Assembly (NCBI RefSeq): GCF_001562275.1
Contig: NZ_CP014304.1
Coordinates: 5,208,001-5,272,000, forward strand
Reading direction: 5' to 3'
Length of the DNA: 64,000 nucleotides
Origin: Hymenobacter sp. PAMC 26628
Lineage (GTDB): Bacteria; Bacteroidota; Bacteroidia; Cytophagales; Hymenobacteraceae
Part shown: in pieces, positions 9,686 through 17,886 of the stretch
Position numbering within the stretch: the stretch's first letter is position 1
How the letters are laid out: every line of letters begins with the position of its first letter
Program-made: the position numbers and the translations under genes
Notes under the pieces: model-generated
What the model was told of the DNA's origin: nothing
Databases searched by the model: none
The model's input: only the letters and a program-made list of their open reading frames with translations

Positions 9686-9719
9686 AAAAGGCCGTTTTCC
9701 TGTTGGAAAACGGCCTTTT
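9686..9719 (-). terminator. Terminator of the tRNA-fMet transcript
   Basis: Hairpin AAAAGGCCGTTTTCC-TGTT-GGAAAACGGCCTTTT directly after the tRNA on the minus strand, ending in a T-run in that orientation. Confidence 0.85.
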
Positions 9720-9722
9720 AGG

Positions 9723-9795
<73 letters not shown>

Positions 9796-9920
9796 CTGTT
9801 TGTAATACAAAGGTAATACAAATTTTAAGAAAAGCCGCAGAATGTGCGCAATTGGCGCGGCCAATGGGCCGAAACGGTGAGTATCAGCGCGAAAAAATGC
9901 AACGGCGGGGGCGGGGCGGC

Positions 9921-9928
9921 TACTTTTG
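9921..9928 (+). promoter_or_regulatory. Bacteroidetes -7 box for the MFS gene
   Basis: TACTTTTG matches the TAnnTTTG consensus and stands 18 nt before the ATG at 9947. Because transcription would begin after it, it argues against the upstream in-frame start at 9926. No clear -33 TTG was found at the usual distance. Confidence 0.6.
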
Positions 9929-9946
9929 CGGGTCTTTTCGCTGCTT

Positions 9947-11212
9947 ATGCCCGCTCCTAGCTCTTCGCCTCGTCCCGCCGCCCTGGGTTTTATTTTCGTC
10001 ACCGTGCTCATCGACGTGATTGGGCTGGGCATCATCATTCCGGTGTTGCCCAAGCTGCTCGAGCAGCTCACGGGCGAGGGCATCAGCCGGGTGTCGGAGT
10101 ACGCGGGGTGGCTGTCTTTTGCCTACGCGGGGGCCCAGTTTTTGTGTGCGCCGGTGGTGGGGGCCCTCAGCGACCGGCTGGGGCGGCGGCCGGTGCTGCT
10201 GGCCGCGCTGCTGGGCCTGGGGCTTGATTACGTGTTTCTTAGCTTCGCGCCCACGCTGGCCTGGCTATTTGTGGGGCGGGTGCTGGCGGGCATTACCGGG
10301 GCCAGCTTCACCACGGCCACGGCCTACATCGCCGACATCAGCACGCCCGAGAAGCGCAGCCAGAATTTTGGGCTGGTGGGGGCGGCCTTCGGGGTGGGCT
10401 TCATCATCGGGCCGGCGCTGGGCGGGGTGCTGGCCACCTGGGGCCCCCGGGTGCCGTTTATGGCCGCGGCGGTCCTGAGCCTGGTCAACTTCTGCTACGG
10501 CTACTTTGTGCTGCCCGAGTCGCTGCCCGCCGAGCGGCGGCGGCCCTTCGCCTGGTCCCGCGCCAACCCCGTGGCCTCGCTGCTGCGGCTGGGGCGCTAC
10601 CCGGTCATCCTGGGGCTGGTAGCTTCGCTGGTGCTCATCTACTTAGCGGGTTCGGCCACGCAGTCCGTCTGGACGTTCTATACCATCTACAAGTTTGACT
10701 GGGGCACCAAGCTGGTGGGCTACTCGCTGGGCGCAGTGGGCTTGTTCACGGCCCTGGTGCAGGGCGGATTGGTGCGCGTGGCCATCCCGAAGCTGGGGGC
10801 CCCGCGCGCCATTGTGGTGGGCCTGCTGTGCTACGCACTTGGTTTTGTGCTGTTTGCCTTTGCCACGCACGGCTGGATGATGTTCGCTTTTTTGGTGCCG
10901 TACTGCCTGGGCGGCATTGCGGGGCCGGCGTTGCAGGGCACCATTTCGGGCCAGGTGCCGCCCACCGAGCAGGGCGAGTTGCAGGGGGCCCTCACCAGCC
11001 TCCTTAGCCTCACGGGCGTGGTGGGGCCCCTGTTTATGACGCACTTGTTCGCCGCCTTCACTGGGCCCGGCGCGGTGGCCGAGTTCCCCGGGGCCCCATT
11101 TGCGCTCGGGGCCGTGCTTACGCTGGCCAGCGCCGCCCTGGCCGTGCGCACGCTGCGCAAGTACCCCGCGGCCACTGCGGCGGCCTTGGCGGGGGCTCCC
11201 GCCCTGCATTAA
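9947..11212 (+). CDS. MFS drug exporter, TetA-like (DHA1 family)
   Basis: 421 aa, about twelve hydrophobic segments, inner membrane. Homology begins at GFIFVTVLIDVIGLGIIIPV, the TM1 signature of tetracycline-resistance-type antiporters. Motif A is visible as GALSDRLGRRPVLL between TM2 and TM3, and GAAFGVGFIIGPALGG follows in TM5. Start was set at 9947 (MPAPSSSPRP) because of the promoter box upstream. No resistance regulator is adjacent, so the substrate is unknown; drug or sugar export are both possible for this group. Confidence 0.88.
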   Translation: MPAPSSSPRPAALGFIFVTVLIDVIGLGIIIPVLPKLLEQLTGEGISRVSEYAGWLSFAYAGAQFLCAPVVGALSDRLGRRPVLLAALLGLGLDYVFLSFAPTLAWLFVGRVLAGITGASFTTATAYIADISTPEKRSQNFGLVGAAFGVGFIIGPALGGVLATWGPRVPFMAAAVLSLVNFCYGYFVLPESLPAERRRPFAWSRANPVASLLRLGRYPVILGLVASLVLIYLAGSATQSVWTFYTIYKFDWGTKLVGYSLGAVGLFTALVQGGLVRVAIPKLGAPRAIVVGLLCYALGFVLFAFATHGWMMFAFLVPYCLGGIAGPALQGTISGQVPPTEQGELQGALTSLLSLTGVVGPLFMTHLFAAFTGPGAVAEFPGAPFALGAVLTLASAALAVRTLRKYPAATAAALAGAPALH

Positions 11213-11217
11213 CTTTG
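11210..11217 (+). promoter_or_regulatory. Candidate -7 box
   Basis: TAACTTTG fits TAnnTTTG, overlaps the MFS stop codon and lies 39 nt before the ATG at 11257. Confidence 0.4.
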
Positions 11218-11256
11218 GCGAAGACCCAGTTTAGCTATCCTTTTTTATTCGTTTTT

Positions 11257-11703
11257 ATGTCCATACCCGATACGCTGCCCTTGCTTGATGTCGTGCACCG
11301 CGCCGACCTCGGCATTCTGGTGGGCCGCTGGGGCTACCAGCCCGACCCGGCGGCCCTGCCCGCCGCCTACGAGTGCCTGACGGCCCACGCCCACGCCGCC
11401 AACTGCCGCTACTGGCTGCAAGACATCCGCCGCCGCGCCTCCAACGACCCCGCCACCACCGCGTGGCTGCTCGGCGAGTACTTCCCCGCCATGGCCGTTC
11501 GGCTCGGGCCCCAACTGTGCGTGGCCTACCTCACTAGCCCGGCCCTGCACCAGGCCATACGGGAGGGCCCCGGGTTTGCCGACGTGGATGCCTACGAGGG
11601 CCGGCCGTTTGCGGTGGCATTTTTCGGCGACGAGGGCGCGGCCGTGGCCTGGCTGTATGCGCAGCAACAAAGCCAGGGCGCGCCCGGCGGGTCCGCAATT
11701 TAA
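11257..11703 (+). CDS. Small soluble protein, SpoIIAA/STAS-like
   Basis: 148 aa from MSIPDTLPLLDVV. No signal peptide or membrane segment. The layout (N-terminal strand, central WLLGEYFPAMAVRLG segment, C-terminal FFGDEGAAVAWLYAQQ helix) resembles the SpoIIAA-like small proteins common in Cytophagales and is similar in plan to the protein at 28620-29039, which ends NEDDAAAWLTQ. Role unknown. The open frame extends 14 codons upstream but would begin inside the candidate promoter. Confidence 0.6.
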   Translation: MSIPDTLPLLDVVHRADLGILVGRWGYQPDPAALPAAYECLTAHAHAANCRYWLQDIRRRASNDPATTAWLLGEYFPAMAVRLGPQLCVAYLTSPALHQAIREGPGFADVDAYEGRPFAVAFFGDEGAAVAWLYAQQQSQGAPGGSAI

Positions 11704-12228
11704 ATAAGGAGCCGTTGGGGGCCCAACGCGTGCGGGTAAGTAGCACAGGCCGGTGCCCACCCGCGTCAGGGTACCGAAAAGCCGCCAGAAGTGCCTGTCG
11801 GATAGTTTGATTGCTGTTATGAGTTTCCGCTACCGCGTTTTGTCGTGCCGGCAGCCATTACGAGGCAGTGGGTAGCGGGCACCTGAAAACGCCCGTGGCT
11901 GTTGACGAGCCCTCACGCTCGGTTGACAAACGGTCGCAGCCTGCCCAAGAACCTACAGAAAGCAGCCTACTGGCGCGTTTGCCAGCCCAGGGCGGTTTCG
12001 TATTCCGTGTACAGAAATCGCCGCCGGAACCTCACGGGGGCCCAAAACTGCTCTAAATCGGTCGCTCATAGTCGAATCCGCGTCCTAAGGCGGAGTTCGG
12101 CAGCGGCCACGCCCATTTTAGAGCCATTTTATGGGCGGCGGGGGCGGGGTAAGGTGCCTTAAGCATGCCTTTCGTAAAACAGGCCTAGCCAGCGGTGATA
12201 AAAATATTTCGGGCGAAGAGGAACACTT
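11704..12228. other. Intergenic, no gene recognised
   Basis: 525 bp between the small protein and the BlaI operator. Short open frames on the plus strand (11868-12056, 11902-12162) have no recognisable content and unconvincing starts. A small GTTGGG-GG-CCCAAC hairpin near 11713 could help stop transcription. I see nothing else. Confidence 0.5.
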
Positions 12229-12266
12229 ATTACGATTATTTCGTAGATTTACGAAACAATCGTAAT
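12229..12266. promoter_or_regulatory. Operator for the BlaI-family repressor
   Basis: Dyad of two 19-nt halves agreeing at 17 positions: ATTACGATTATTTCGTAGA followed by the complement of ATTACGATTGTTTCGTAAA. It ends two bases before the blaI start codon, where repressor binding would block transcription, as is usual for autoregulated BlaI/MecI systems. The core TTTACGAAAC recurs near 31.46-31.53 kb. Confidence 0.8.
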
Positions 12267-12267
12267 A

Positions 12268-12648
12268 ATGCTGATGGAACGCCTCACCCAACCCGAAGAA
12301 GACGCCCTGCGAGCCCTGTGGCCCCTGCCCGGCGGGGCCTTTGTGAAGGATGTGCTCGACGGCCTGCCCGCCCCGCGCCCGCCCTACACCACGCTGGCCA
12401 GTACCCTGCGCAACCTGGAGCGCAAGGGCTACGTGCACGCCGAAAAGCTCGGCAACTCCTTCCGCTTCAGCCCCTTGGTATCGGCCGAAGACTACCAGCG
12501 CCGCTCGCTGGGGGCCCTGGTGAAGGAGCACTTCCGGGATTCGTATAAGGAGCTGGTATCCTTTTTTGCGAAGGAGGAAAAGATCAGCGCCGCCGATTTG
12601 CAGGACATTCTCCGCCTCATCGAGGGCGGCGATAAAAAGGCCGAGTAG
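12268..12648 (+). CDS. BlaI/MecI/CopY-family repressor
   Basis: 126 aa winged-helix repressor. Visible: MERLTQPEEDALRALWPL, the recognition-helix region PPYTTLASTLRNLERKGYV and the C-terminal dimerisation part ending LQDILRLIEGGDKKAE. Members bind a dyad operator and are removed when the partner membrane peptidase senses a signal. The partner gene starts two bases after the stop codon, so the two form an operon, and a strong dyad sits at the start codon. Confidence 0.92.
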   Translation: MLMERLTQPEEDALRALWPLPGGAFVKDVLDGLPAPRPPYTTLASTLRNLERKGYVHAEKLGNSFRFSPLVSAEDYQRRSLGALVKEHFRDSYKELVSFFAKEEKISAADLQDILRLIEGGDKKAE

Positions 12649-12650
12649 CC

Positions 12651-14417
12651 ATGCCGTCCGCGCCCCTGCTCTACCTGCTCAAGGCCCACGCGGTGCTGCT
12701 GCTGTTCGCGGCGGCGTACTTCGGGCTGCTGCGCCCGCTCACGTTTTTCGCCCTGAACCGGGCGTACCTGGCGTTTGCGCTGCTCTTTGCCGCCGCCTAC
12801 CCGGCCCTGCCGATGCCAGCGCTGTGGCCAGCCGCCGCGCCCGCGCCCGCCGTGGCCTGGGTACTGGCCGAGCTGCCCGCCGGGGCCCCCGCGGCGGCAC
12901 TTCCCGCCCCGGGGCCCGACTGGCCGGCGTGGCTGCTGGCCGCCTACGCGGCCGGGGTGGCGCTGCTGCTGGGCCGCCTAGTGGTGCAGCTGCTGTCGCT
13001 GGCGCGGCTGCACCGGGCGGCCCGGCCCGCCGGGGCCCCCGGCGGCGTGGCGTACCGGCAACTGGCCGGCGGGGGCGGCCCATTTTCCTTCGGCCGCACC
13101 ATCTACTTGCCGGCGCCGCACCCGGCCCCCGCCGAGCTGGCCGCGGTGCTGGCCCACGAGCAGGCCCATGTGCGCCAGGCCCACACCCTCGACGTGCTGC
13201 TGGCGCACGTGGCCACGGCCGTGTTTTGGCTGAACCCGGCGGTGTGGCTGCTGCGCCGCGCCCTGCTCGACAACCTCGAATACCTAGCCGACGCGGCCAC
13301 CCTGCGCACCGGCCTCGACCGCCGTGCCTACCAGTACAGCCTGCTCCGGTTGGGCCCCGCCGCGGGCAGCCCTGCCTTGGTGTCGCCCTTCTCGCTTTCC
13401 ACCCTCAAAAACCGCATTCTGATGATGAACCAGCCCGTTTCCAATCGTTTGCAGCTGCTGCGCTACGCCCTGGCGGGGCCCCTGGTGGTGGCCGCCGCGC
13501 TGGCCTATTCGGCCGCCCACGCGCAGCCCGCCCCGAATCCAGCCACTCCGGCTGATGAGTCGTTCGCCATCACCAACAATGCCGGTACCACGGTGCTGAA
13601 GCTAGCCGGCCCGGCCGCGTACTACGTTGATGGCCAGGCGAGCAGCTACGCTACCATCTCCCAAGTGAACCCAGCCGCCGTGGCCAGCGTGCGCGTAGTG
13701 CCCGCCAGGCAGGCGCGCCCGCTGCTAGGAGCCAACAAAAGTGCCTACGTCATCACTACCGAGGCCAAAAAGGCGGAGCCCGCCGTGGTGGCCTTCAACG
13801 AAAAAGTGCGGCGCGTGGCCCCGAACCGTATGGGAATTGACGGCCAGGGTGTGGGAACGCTAACGCGCAACGGGGGCCCCGAGCCAACCCCTGTCGCGCA
13901 AGTGCAAGCAAAGCCCACAGCCCCTAAGCAACCCGTTTACTACGTCGACGGTAAACTGGTTGGCAGCGAGTTAAACAGTGCCGTAAAGCCAACGGATATT
14001 GCCAGCATCGATGTGCTGAAGGGGGCACAGGCTAACGATTTTCTCGGTAGTAATCCCGGAGCGGATGGTGTGATCCTCATCACTACTAAAGCCGGCGAGC
14101 ATTTACCGGAGGTAATGGCGTTCAATGCCAAAGTGCAGCGCCAAGTGCCGGTGTACGCATCCATTGCTCCTGCGAATGCCACGGTGGCGGGCCCCGCCCA
14201 AACGGCCCCGTCCGCCGGCCGCGAAGTATCTATCAGCTACGTGGCGGCGCCGGCGCTGGCCTACATCACCAAGAATTACCCCGACAGCCGGATTACGGGC
14301 GTGATGGAGACGAAAAACGCTAAAACGGGCCATCTCAATTACCGAGTGGAGGTGACGAAGGGCCGCCGGCCACAGTATGCAGTGTTTGACACCCAAGGCC
14401 AGCCCGTGACCGAGTAA
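12651..14417 (+). CDS. M56/BlaR1-like membrane metallopeptidase with plug-like C-terminus
   Basis: 588 aa. N-terminal hydrophobic segments (LLYLLKAHAVLLLFAAAY; WLLAAYAAGVALLLGRLVV) frame a cytoplasmic zinc-peptidase domain with LAHEQAHVRQAHTLDV (HExxH) and the downstream NLEYLADA. A further membrane segment (YALAGPLVVAAALAYS, about 270) leads to an outside part. Instead of a beta-lactam-binding domain, that part carries two TonB-plug-like units: one at YYVDGQASSYATIS, and VYYVDGKLVGS...IDVLKGAQAND...GVILITTK. It ends in a PepSY-like stretch (ALAYITKNYPDSRITGV). It probably senses an outer or periplasmic signal and inactivates the BlaI repressor; the ligand is unknown. Confidence 0.88.
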   Translation: MPSAPLLYLLKAHAVLLLFAAAYFGLLRPLTFFALNRAYLAFALLFAAAYPALPMPALWPAAAPAPAVAWVLAELPAGAPAAALPAPGPDWPAWLLAAYAAGVALLLGRLVVQLLSLARLHRAARPAGAPGGVAYRQLAGGGGPFSFGRTIYLPAPHPAPAELAAVLAHEQAHVRQAHTLDVLLAHVATAVFWLNPAVWLLRRALLDNLEYLADAATLRTGLDRRAYQYSLLRLGPAAGSPALVSPFSLSTLKNRILMMNQPVSNRLQLLRYALAGPLVVAAALAYSAAHAQPAPNPATPADESFAITNNAGTTVLKLAGPAAYYVDGQASSYATISQVNPAAVASVRVVPARQARPLLGANKSAYVITTEAKKAEPAVVAFNEKVRRVAPNRMGIDGQGVGTLTRNGGPEPTPVAQVQAKPTAPKQPVYYVDGKLVGSELNSAVKPTDIASIDVLKGAQANDFLGSNPGADGVILITTKAGEHLPEVMAFNAKVQRQVPVYASIAPANATVAGPAQTAPSAGREVSISYVAAPALAYITKNYPDSRITGVMETKNAKTGHLNYRVEVTKGRRPQYAVFDTQGQPVTE

Positions 14418-14467
14418 TTTACAATTTCTCCTTTTCCCATTTCCACCCACGCAACTTATTCATTCCC

Positions 14468-15034
14468 ATGCATAACCAACTCATTTTCGCCTGTTCGTTG
14501 AGCTTACGCCGTGCCCTGGTGGGGCCCCTGGCTGTGGCGCTGGCCTTGGGCGCCGCCGGGGCCCACGCCCAAACCGTGACGCCCACGGTGGTGGCCAACG
14601 AACCCAAAAAGCCGCTGCCGGCCGACGTCGTGTACTACGTGGACGGCAAGCTGGCGGCCCCCGACGCCCTCAGCGCCATGAATCCGGGTGATATTGGTTA
14701 CATCAACGTGCTAAAGGGCAAGCAAGCCGAGGAATTGACCGGCAAGGCCACGGGCAGCGGCGTAATCCTCATCACCACCAAAAGCATGGAGGGCTCACCA
14801 GAAGTGCTGGCTTTCAACAAGAAGCATAATATTGTATTCACGGCTGCTTCACCGGCTCATACCGCTGCCGAAGCAGCCGTGCGTGAATACATCAAGCAGA
14901 CGTACCCCAACGCCAAGTTGAATTCCATCTACGAGGATAAAAAACAAGCTGGGTATTACGCCGCAGAATTTGAAAACGGTGGCAAAACGTACAAGCTGTA
15001 CTTCAACGCCCAAGGCCAGCCGGTGGCCCAGTAG
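14468..15034 (+). CDS. Secreted plug-like protein paralogous to the M56 C-terminus
   Basis: 188 aa with a signal peptide (ALVGPLAVALALGAAGAHAQ). Residues 55-105 (VVYYVDGKLAAPDALSAM, INVLKGKQAEEL, GVILITTK) repeat the plug-like unit of the preceding peptidase. The C-terminal AVREYIKQTYPNAKLNSIYE...YFNAQGQPVAQ repeats its PepSY-like end, which finishes DTQGQPVTE. It is therefore probably a soluble duplicate of the sensor's outer part. Spacing is 50 bp, same strand, probably the third gene of the operon. A ligand-binding or modulating role is inference. Confidence 0.75.
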   Translation: MHNQLIFACSLSLRRALVGPLAVALALGAAGAHAQTVTPTVVANEPKKPLPADVVYYVDGKLAAPDALSAMNPGDIGYINVLKGKQAEELTGKATGSGVILITTKSMEGSPEVLAFNKKHNIVFTAASPAHTAAEAAVREYIKQTYPNAKLNSIYEDKKQAGYYAAEFENGGKTYKLYFNAQGQPVAQ

Positions 15035-15039
15035 GGCCC

Positions 15040-15561
15040 CTAGCCGGCCAAAATGCGGGCCGTAACGAGCAGCTGGCCCACGTGGCGCTGGGTGTGCTCG
15101 GCGGCGTGCACCAGCAGGCCGATGACGGTGGACGGCAGGGCGGCGCGGCCCACCGGGCGGTAGTCGGTCAGCGTGTTTTCGGGGGTAAGGTGCAGCTGGG
15201 CCAGGGCCTGCTGCACTTTATCCCCGAAGGCTTTTTGCAGCGCTGCTACTTGCGCAGCAGGAGCCCCGGCATCGGGCGCGGGGTGGCCTTCGGCGGCCAG
15301 GTAGGTGAGCTGGGCGGGGCTTAGGGGCTGGTATTGGGCGTAGGTGAGCATGCGGTCGAGCACGCCGGCCAGGTGCTGGAGGTGGAAGCCGACCGAGGCC
15401 ACGCCGGCCGGCCGGGCCCACAACTGGGCGGCGGGAAAAGGAGCGAGGGCGGCGGCTACGTCGGCCTGGGCTTGCAGCAGGGCGTGGGCCACCGGCTGAA
15501 GCAGCGGCGGTACGGCGGGCAGGGGCCCCCGGAGCCACACTTCGGGCAGGGTATCGGGCAT
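15040..15561 (-). CDS. DinB-like four-helix protein
   Basis: 173 aa. The helical layout and histidines (SVGFHLQHLAGVLDRML near residue 60, VHAAEHTQRHVGQLLV near 150) fit the DinB/YfiT-like metal-binding superfamily, whose members include thiol-dependent transferases and proteins of unknown role. Convergent to the plug-like gene, with five bases between the stop codons. Function within the superfamily cannot be assigned. Confidence 0.8.
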   Translation of the reverse strand: MPDTLPEVWLRGPLPAVPPLLQPVAHALLQAQADVAAALAPFPAAQLWARPAGVASVGFHLQHLAGVLDRMLTYAQYQPLSPAQLTYLAAEGHPAPDAGAPAAQVAALQKAFGDKVQQALAQLHLTPENTLTDYRPVGRAALPSTVIGLLVHAAEHTQRHVGQLLVTARILAG

Positions 15562-15596
15562 GAGCTAGGGAAGAACAGGAGCAAGTTTAAAGTAAG

Positions 15597-15724
15597 GAAA
15601 GCTGTTTTTGGCTATTATACTCGTCTGGCGCCCGCTTGTAAACGCAGCTCTCCTGCGGCAGCAACCATTCACTCAGTGGGAGAGCTGCTTCGGCAAACTC
15701 AGCATAATCCGAAAAACAGCTTTT
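15597..15724. repeat. Palindromic repeat R3
   Basis: Outer arms AAAGCTGTTTTTGG and CCGAAAAACAGC TTTT enclose inner arms AACGCAGCTCTCCTGC and the matching GGGAGAGCTGCTT. A divergent member of the palindrome family in the divergent promoter region between the DinB-like gene and lysA. Confidence 0.75.
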
Positions 15725-15751
15725 TGAATCGTTCGGCGGGCGGGGCGGCCG

Positions 15752-15759
15752 TACTTTTG
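15752..15759 (+). promoter_or_regulatory. -7 box of lysA, possibly leaderless
   Basis: TACTTTTG matches the Bacteroidetes -7 consensus and ends only six bases before the lysA ATG, so the transcript may begin at or next to the start codon. A TTG at 15724 is 25 bases upstream, a little farther than usual for a -33 element. Confidence 0.55.
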
Positions 15760-15765
15760 TGGTCT

Positions 15766-16971
15766 ATGTCCGCTACCATCCCCGCCGAAAGCCTGTTGGC
15801 TGCTGCCGAGCAGTTTGGCACCCCGCTCTACGTGTACCAGGCCGAAACCATCGCCCGGCAGTTTCACCAGTTGGAAACGGCCTTTACTGGCCACTCCACG
15901 CGCTTTTTCTACGCTTGCAAGGCCCTCAGTAACCAAGCCATTCTGCGCCACATCCGGGGCCTGGGCGCAGGCCTCGATTGCGTGAGCCTCAACGAAGTGA
16001 AGCTGGGGCTACACGCCGGCTTTGCGCCCGAAAATATCCTTTTCACGCCCAACAGCGTCACGTTTGAAGAAATTGTGGCCGCCAAGGACTTGGGCGTGCA
16101 CTTGAACATCGATAATATTTCGATGCTGGAGCGCTTCGGCACCACGTACGGCGGCAGCTACCCGGTGTGCATACGCCTGAACCCGCACATCGAGGCGGGC
16201 GGCAACTACAAGATTTCCACCGGCCACATCGACAGCAAATTCGGCATCAGCATCCACCAGATGCGCCACCTGGAGCGCGTGGTGAAAGGTACTGGCTTGA
16301 ACGTAAAGGGCCTGCACATGCACACGGGCTCCGAAATAAAGGACGTGGACGTGTTCCTGAGGGCCCTGGACGTGCTTTTTGAGGCCGCCCGCCGCTTCCC
16401 CGACCTGGAGTTTCTGGACTTGGGCTCGGGCTTCAAGGTGCCCTACAAGCCCGGCGACGTGGCCACCGACATGGCCGAGCTGGGCCGCCGCGTCACAGCG
16501 GCCTTCGCCGAGTTTGAGAAGGAGTACGGCCGGCCGCTGCAAGCCTGGTTCGAGCCGGGCAAATACTTGGTGAGCGAAAGCGGTTTTCTACTGGTGCGCG
16601 TGGCAGTGGTGAAGCAAACGCCGGCCACGGTGTTCGCCGGCGTCGATTCGGGTTTCAACCACTTGATTCGGCCCATGTTCTACGACAGCTACCACCACAT
16701 CAGCAACCTGAGCCACCCCGACGGCCCCGAGCGGGTGTACACCGTGGTGGGTAATATCTGCGAAACCGACACCTTCGCCTGGGACCGCCGCCTGCCCGAA
16801 GTGCGCGAGGGCGACCTGCTGGCCTTCCACAACGCTGGGGCCTACGGCTTCGAGATGAGCAGCAGCTTCAACTCGCGCGTGCGCCCCGCCGAAGTGCTCC
16901 TCGAAAACGGTGAGTTGCGGCAAATCCGCCGCCGCCAAACGTTCGAAGATTTGCTGGCCGGCCAGGAATAA
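15766..16971 (+). CDS. lysA: Diaminopimelate decarboxylase
   Basis: Last step of lysine synthesis: decarboxylates meso-diaminopimelate. 401 aa, PLP enzyme of fold III. The PLP lysine is in RFFYACKALSNQAILRH. Other marks are LGAGLDCVSLNEV, the HMHTGSEI motif, the glycine loop LDLGSGFKVPY, EPGKYLV, the active-site GNICETDTFAWDR and GAYGFEMSSSFN. The first in-frame start far upstream is excluded by the promoter box; MSATIPAES is the natural start. It ends before a terminator shared with hsp20. Confidence 0.93.
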   Translation: MSATIPAESLLAAAEQFGTPLYVYQAETIARQFHQLETAFTGHSTRFFYACKALSNQAILRHIRGLGAGLDCVSLNEVKLGLHAGFAPENILFTPNSVTFEEIVAAKDLGVHLNIDNISMLERFGTTYGGSYPVCIRLNPHIEAGGNYKISTGHIDSKFGISIHQMRHLERVVKGTGLNVKGLHMHTGSEIKDVDVFLRALDVLFEAARRFPDLEFLDLGSGFKVPYKPGDVATDMAELGRRVTAAFAEFEKEYGRPLQAWFEPGKYLVSESGFLLVRVAVVKQTPATVFAGVDSGFNHLIRPMFYDSYHHISNLSHPDGPERVYTVVGNICETDTFAWDRRLPEVREGDLLAFHNAGAYGFEMSSSFNSRVRPAEVLLENGELRQIRRRQTFEDLLAGQE

Positions 16972-17025
16972 CGGCGGCGCGGCCAGGGCCCGCACCACCG
17001 TTTGGGCCCCGGCCAGATACCAAAT

Positions 17026-17057
17026 AAGAAGGGCGCTCCAGCTGGAGCGCCCTTCTT
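17026..17057. terminator. Bidirectional terminator between lysA and hsp20
   Basis: Perfect 32-nt palindrome, AAGAAGGGCGCTCCAG and its complement, between two converging genes. Confidence 0.85.
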
Positions 17058-17080
17058 GCTCATAACCGGTTAATTAACAG

Positions 17081-17698
17081 CTAGTTGACCGTGTTCGCGG
17101 CCAACTGGGCCTTGCCTTTGGCGCTGCTGGTGGACTGGGAGCCGCCGGCGCTGGCCGCGCTGGCCGCTTGGGCGTTGGCTACCCGGGCGCTGGTATCTTG
17201 CGCGCCCTCGGCGGCTTGCTGGCTAAGGCGTTCCGGTGCGGGCCCGTTGGCGGGCTGGCTACCCTTCACCTGGATTTGGTGGCGCATGGTCTTCTGCTCG
17301 TCCTTGGGCACCGTCACGTGCAGGATGCCATCCTCAAAGGTGGCTTCGATTTGGCTCGGGTTCACGGTGTCGGGCAACTGAAACGAGCGCTGGAACGAGC
17401 CGTAGGAGCTTTCCACCACGTGGTAGCGGCGGTCGTTCTGGTCGTTGCGGAAGCTGCGCTCGCCCGAAATGGTCAGGCGGCCCTGGCGGAAGTCTACTTT
17501 AATGTCGTTTTGCTTGAGGCCGGGCAGCGCCACCTCCACTTGGTAGCCCTTTTCGGTCTCGTAAGCGTCGACCTGCGGCGAGAACGCCGCCACCCGGCTC
17601 CGTCCTGCCACCGAATCGTTGAAGAAGCGGTCAAGCATGGTGGAGAATGTCTGCGGCACGAGGTTCCCGAAGGAATCCTGATACGTTTGAATGGCCAT
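17081..17698 (-). CDS. Small heat-shock protein Hsp20/alpha-crystallin
   Basis: 205 aa holdase chaperone. The alpha-crystallin domain covers roughly residues 40-145 (VDAYETEKGYQVEVALPG, LTISGERSF, FEDGILHVTVPKDEQ). N-terminal part MLDRFFNDSV is typical. The last 55 or so residues form an Ala/Ser/Gln-rich low-complexity tail (ANAQAASAASAGGSQS), making it longer than the usual 140-150 aa. No IxI motif is visible in the tail apart from IQVKG at the domain end. Single-gene unit. Confidence 0.9.
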   Translation of the reverse strand: MAIQTYQDSFGNLVPQTFSTMLDRFFNDSVAGRSRVAAFSPQVDAYETEKGYQVEVALPGLKQNDIKVDFRQGRLTISGERSFRNDQNDRRYHVVESSYGSFQRSFQLPDTVNPSQIEATFEDGILHVTVPKDEQKTMRHQIQVKGSQPANGPAPERLSQQAAEGAQDTSARVANAQAASAASAGGSQSTSSAKGKAQLAANTVN

Positions 17699-17792
17699 GA
17701 CGTGAAAAAGTTAAGGTTAGAAAAAAGGTTGAGAAGGATGAAAGTCGTTGCCGACTTAGGGATTTTTACGAACCTGATTTTTCCCGGGTTTC

Positions 17793-17833
17793 AAAAAAAA
17801 GTGTTCTTAATGGCCATTAAGAACACTTTTTTT
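17793..17833 (-). terminator. Terminator of the aromatic operon
   Basis: Symmetric hairpin AGTGTTCTTAATGG/CCATTAAGAACACT with A and T runs on its two sides, 53 bp after the DAHP synthase stop codon and upstream of hsp20. Confidence 0.85.
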
Positions 17834-17886
17834 AAATTTTTTTGCCGGCCGCGGGTCGGGCAGTGGCTGGGCCGCCGCGCCGGTGC

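Noticed and set aside
11868..12162. Two short plus-strand frames before the BlaI operator
   Set aside because: No homology, no promoter box, and they overlap each other in different frames.
12229..15034. Beta-lactam resistance operon
   Set aside because: The pair looks like BlaI/BlaR1, but the outside part of the peptidase lacks a penicillin-binding domain and no beta-lactamase is nearby.
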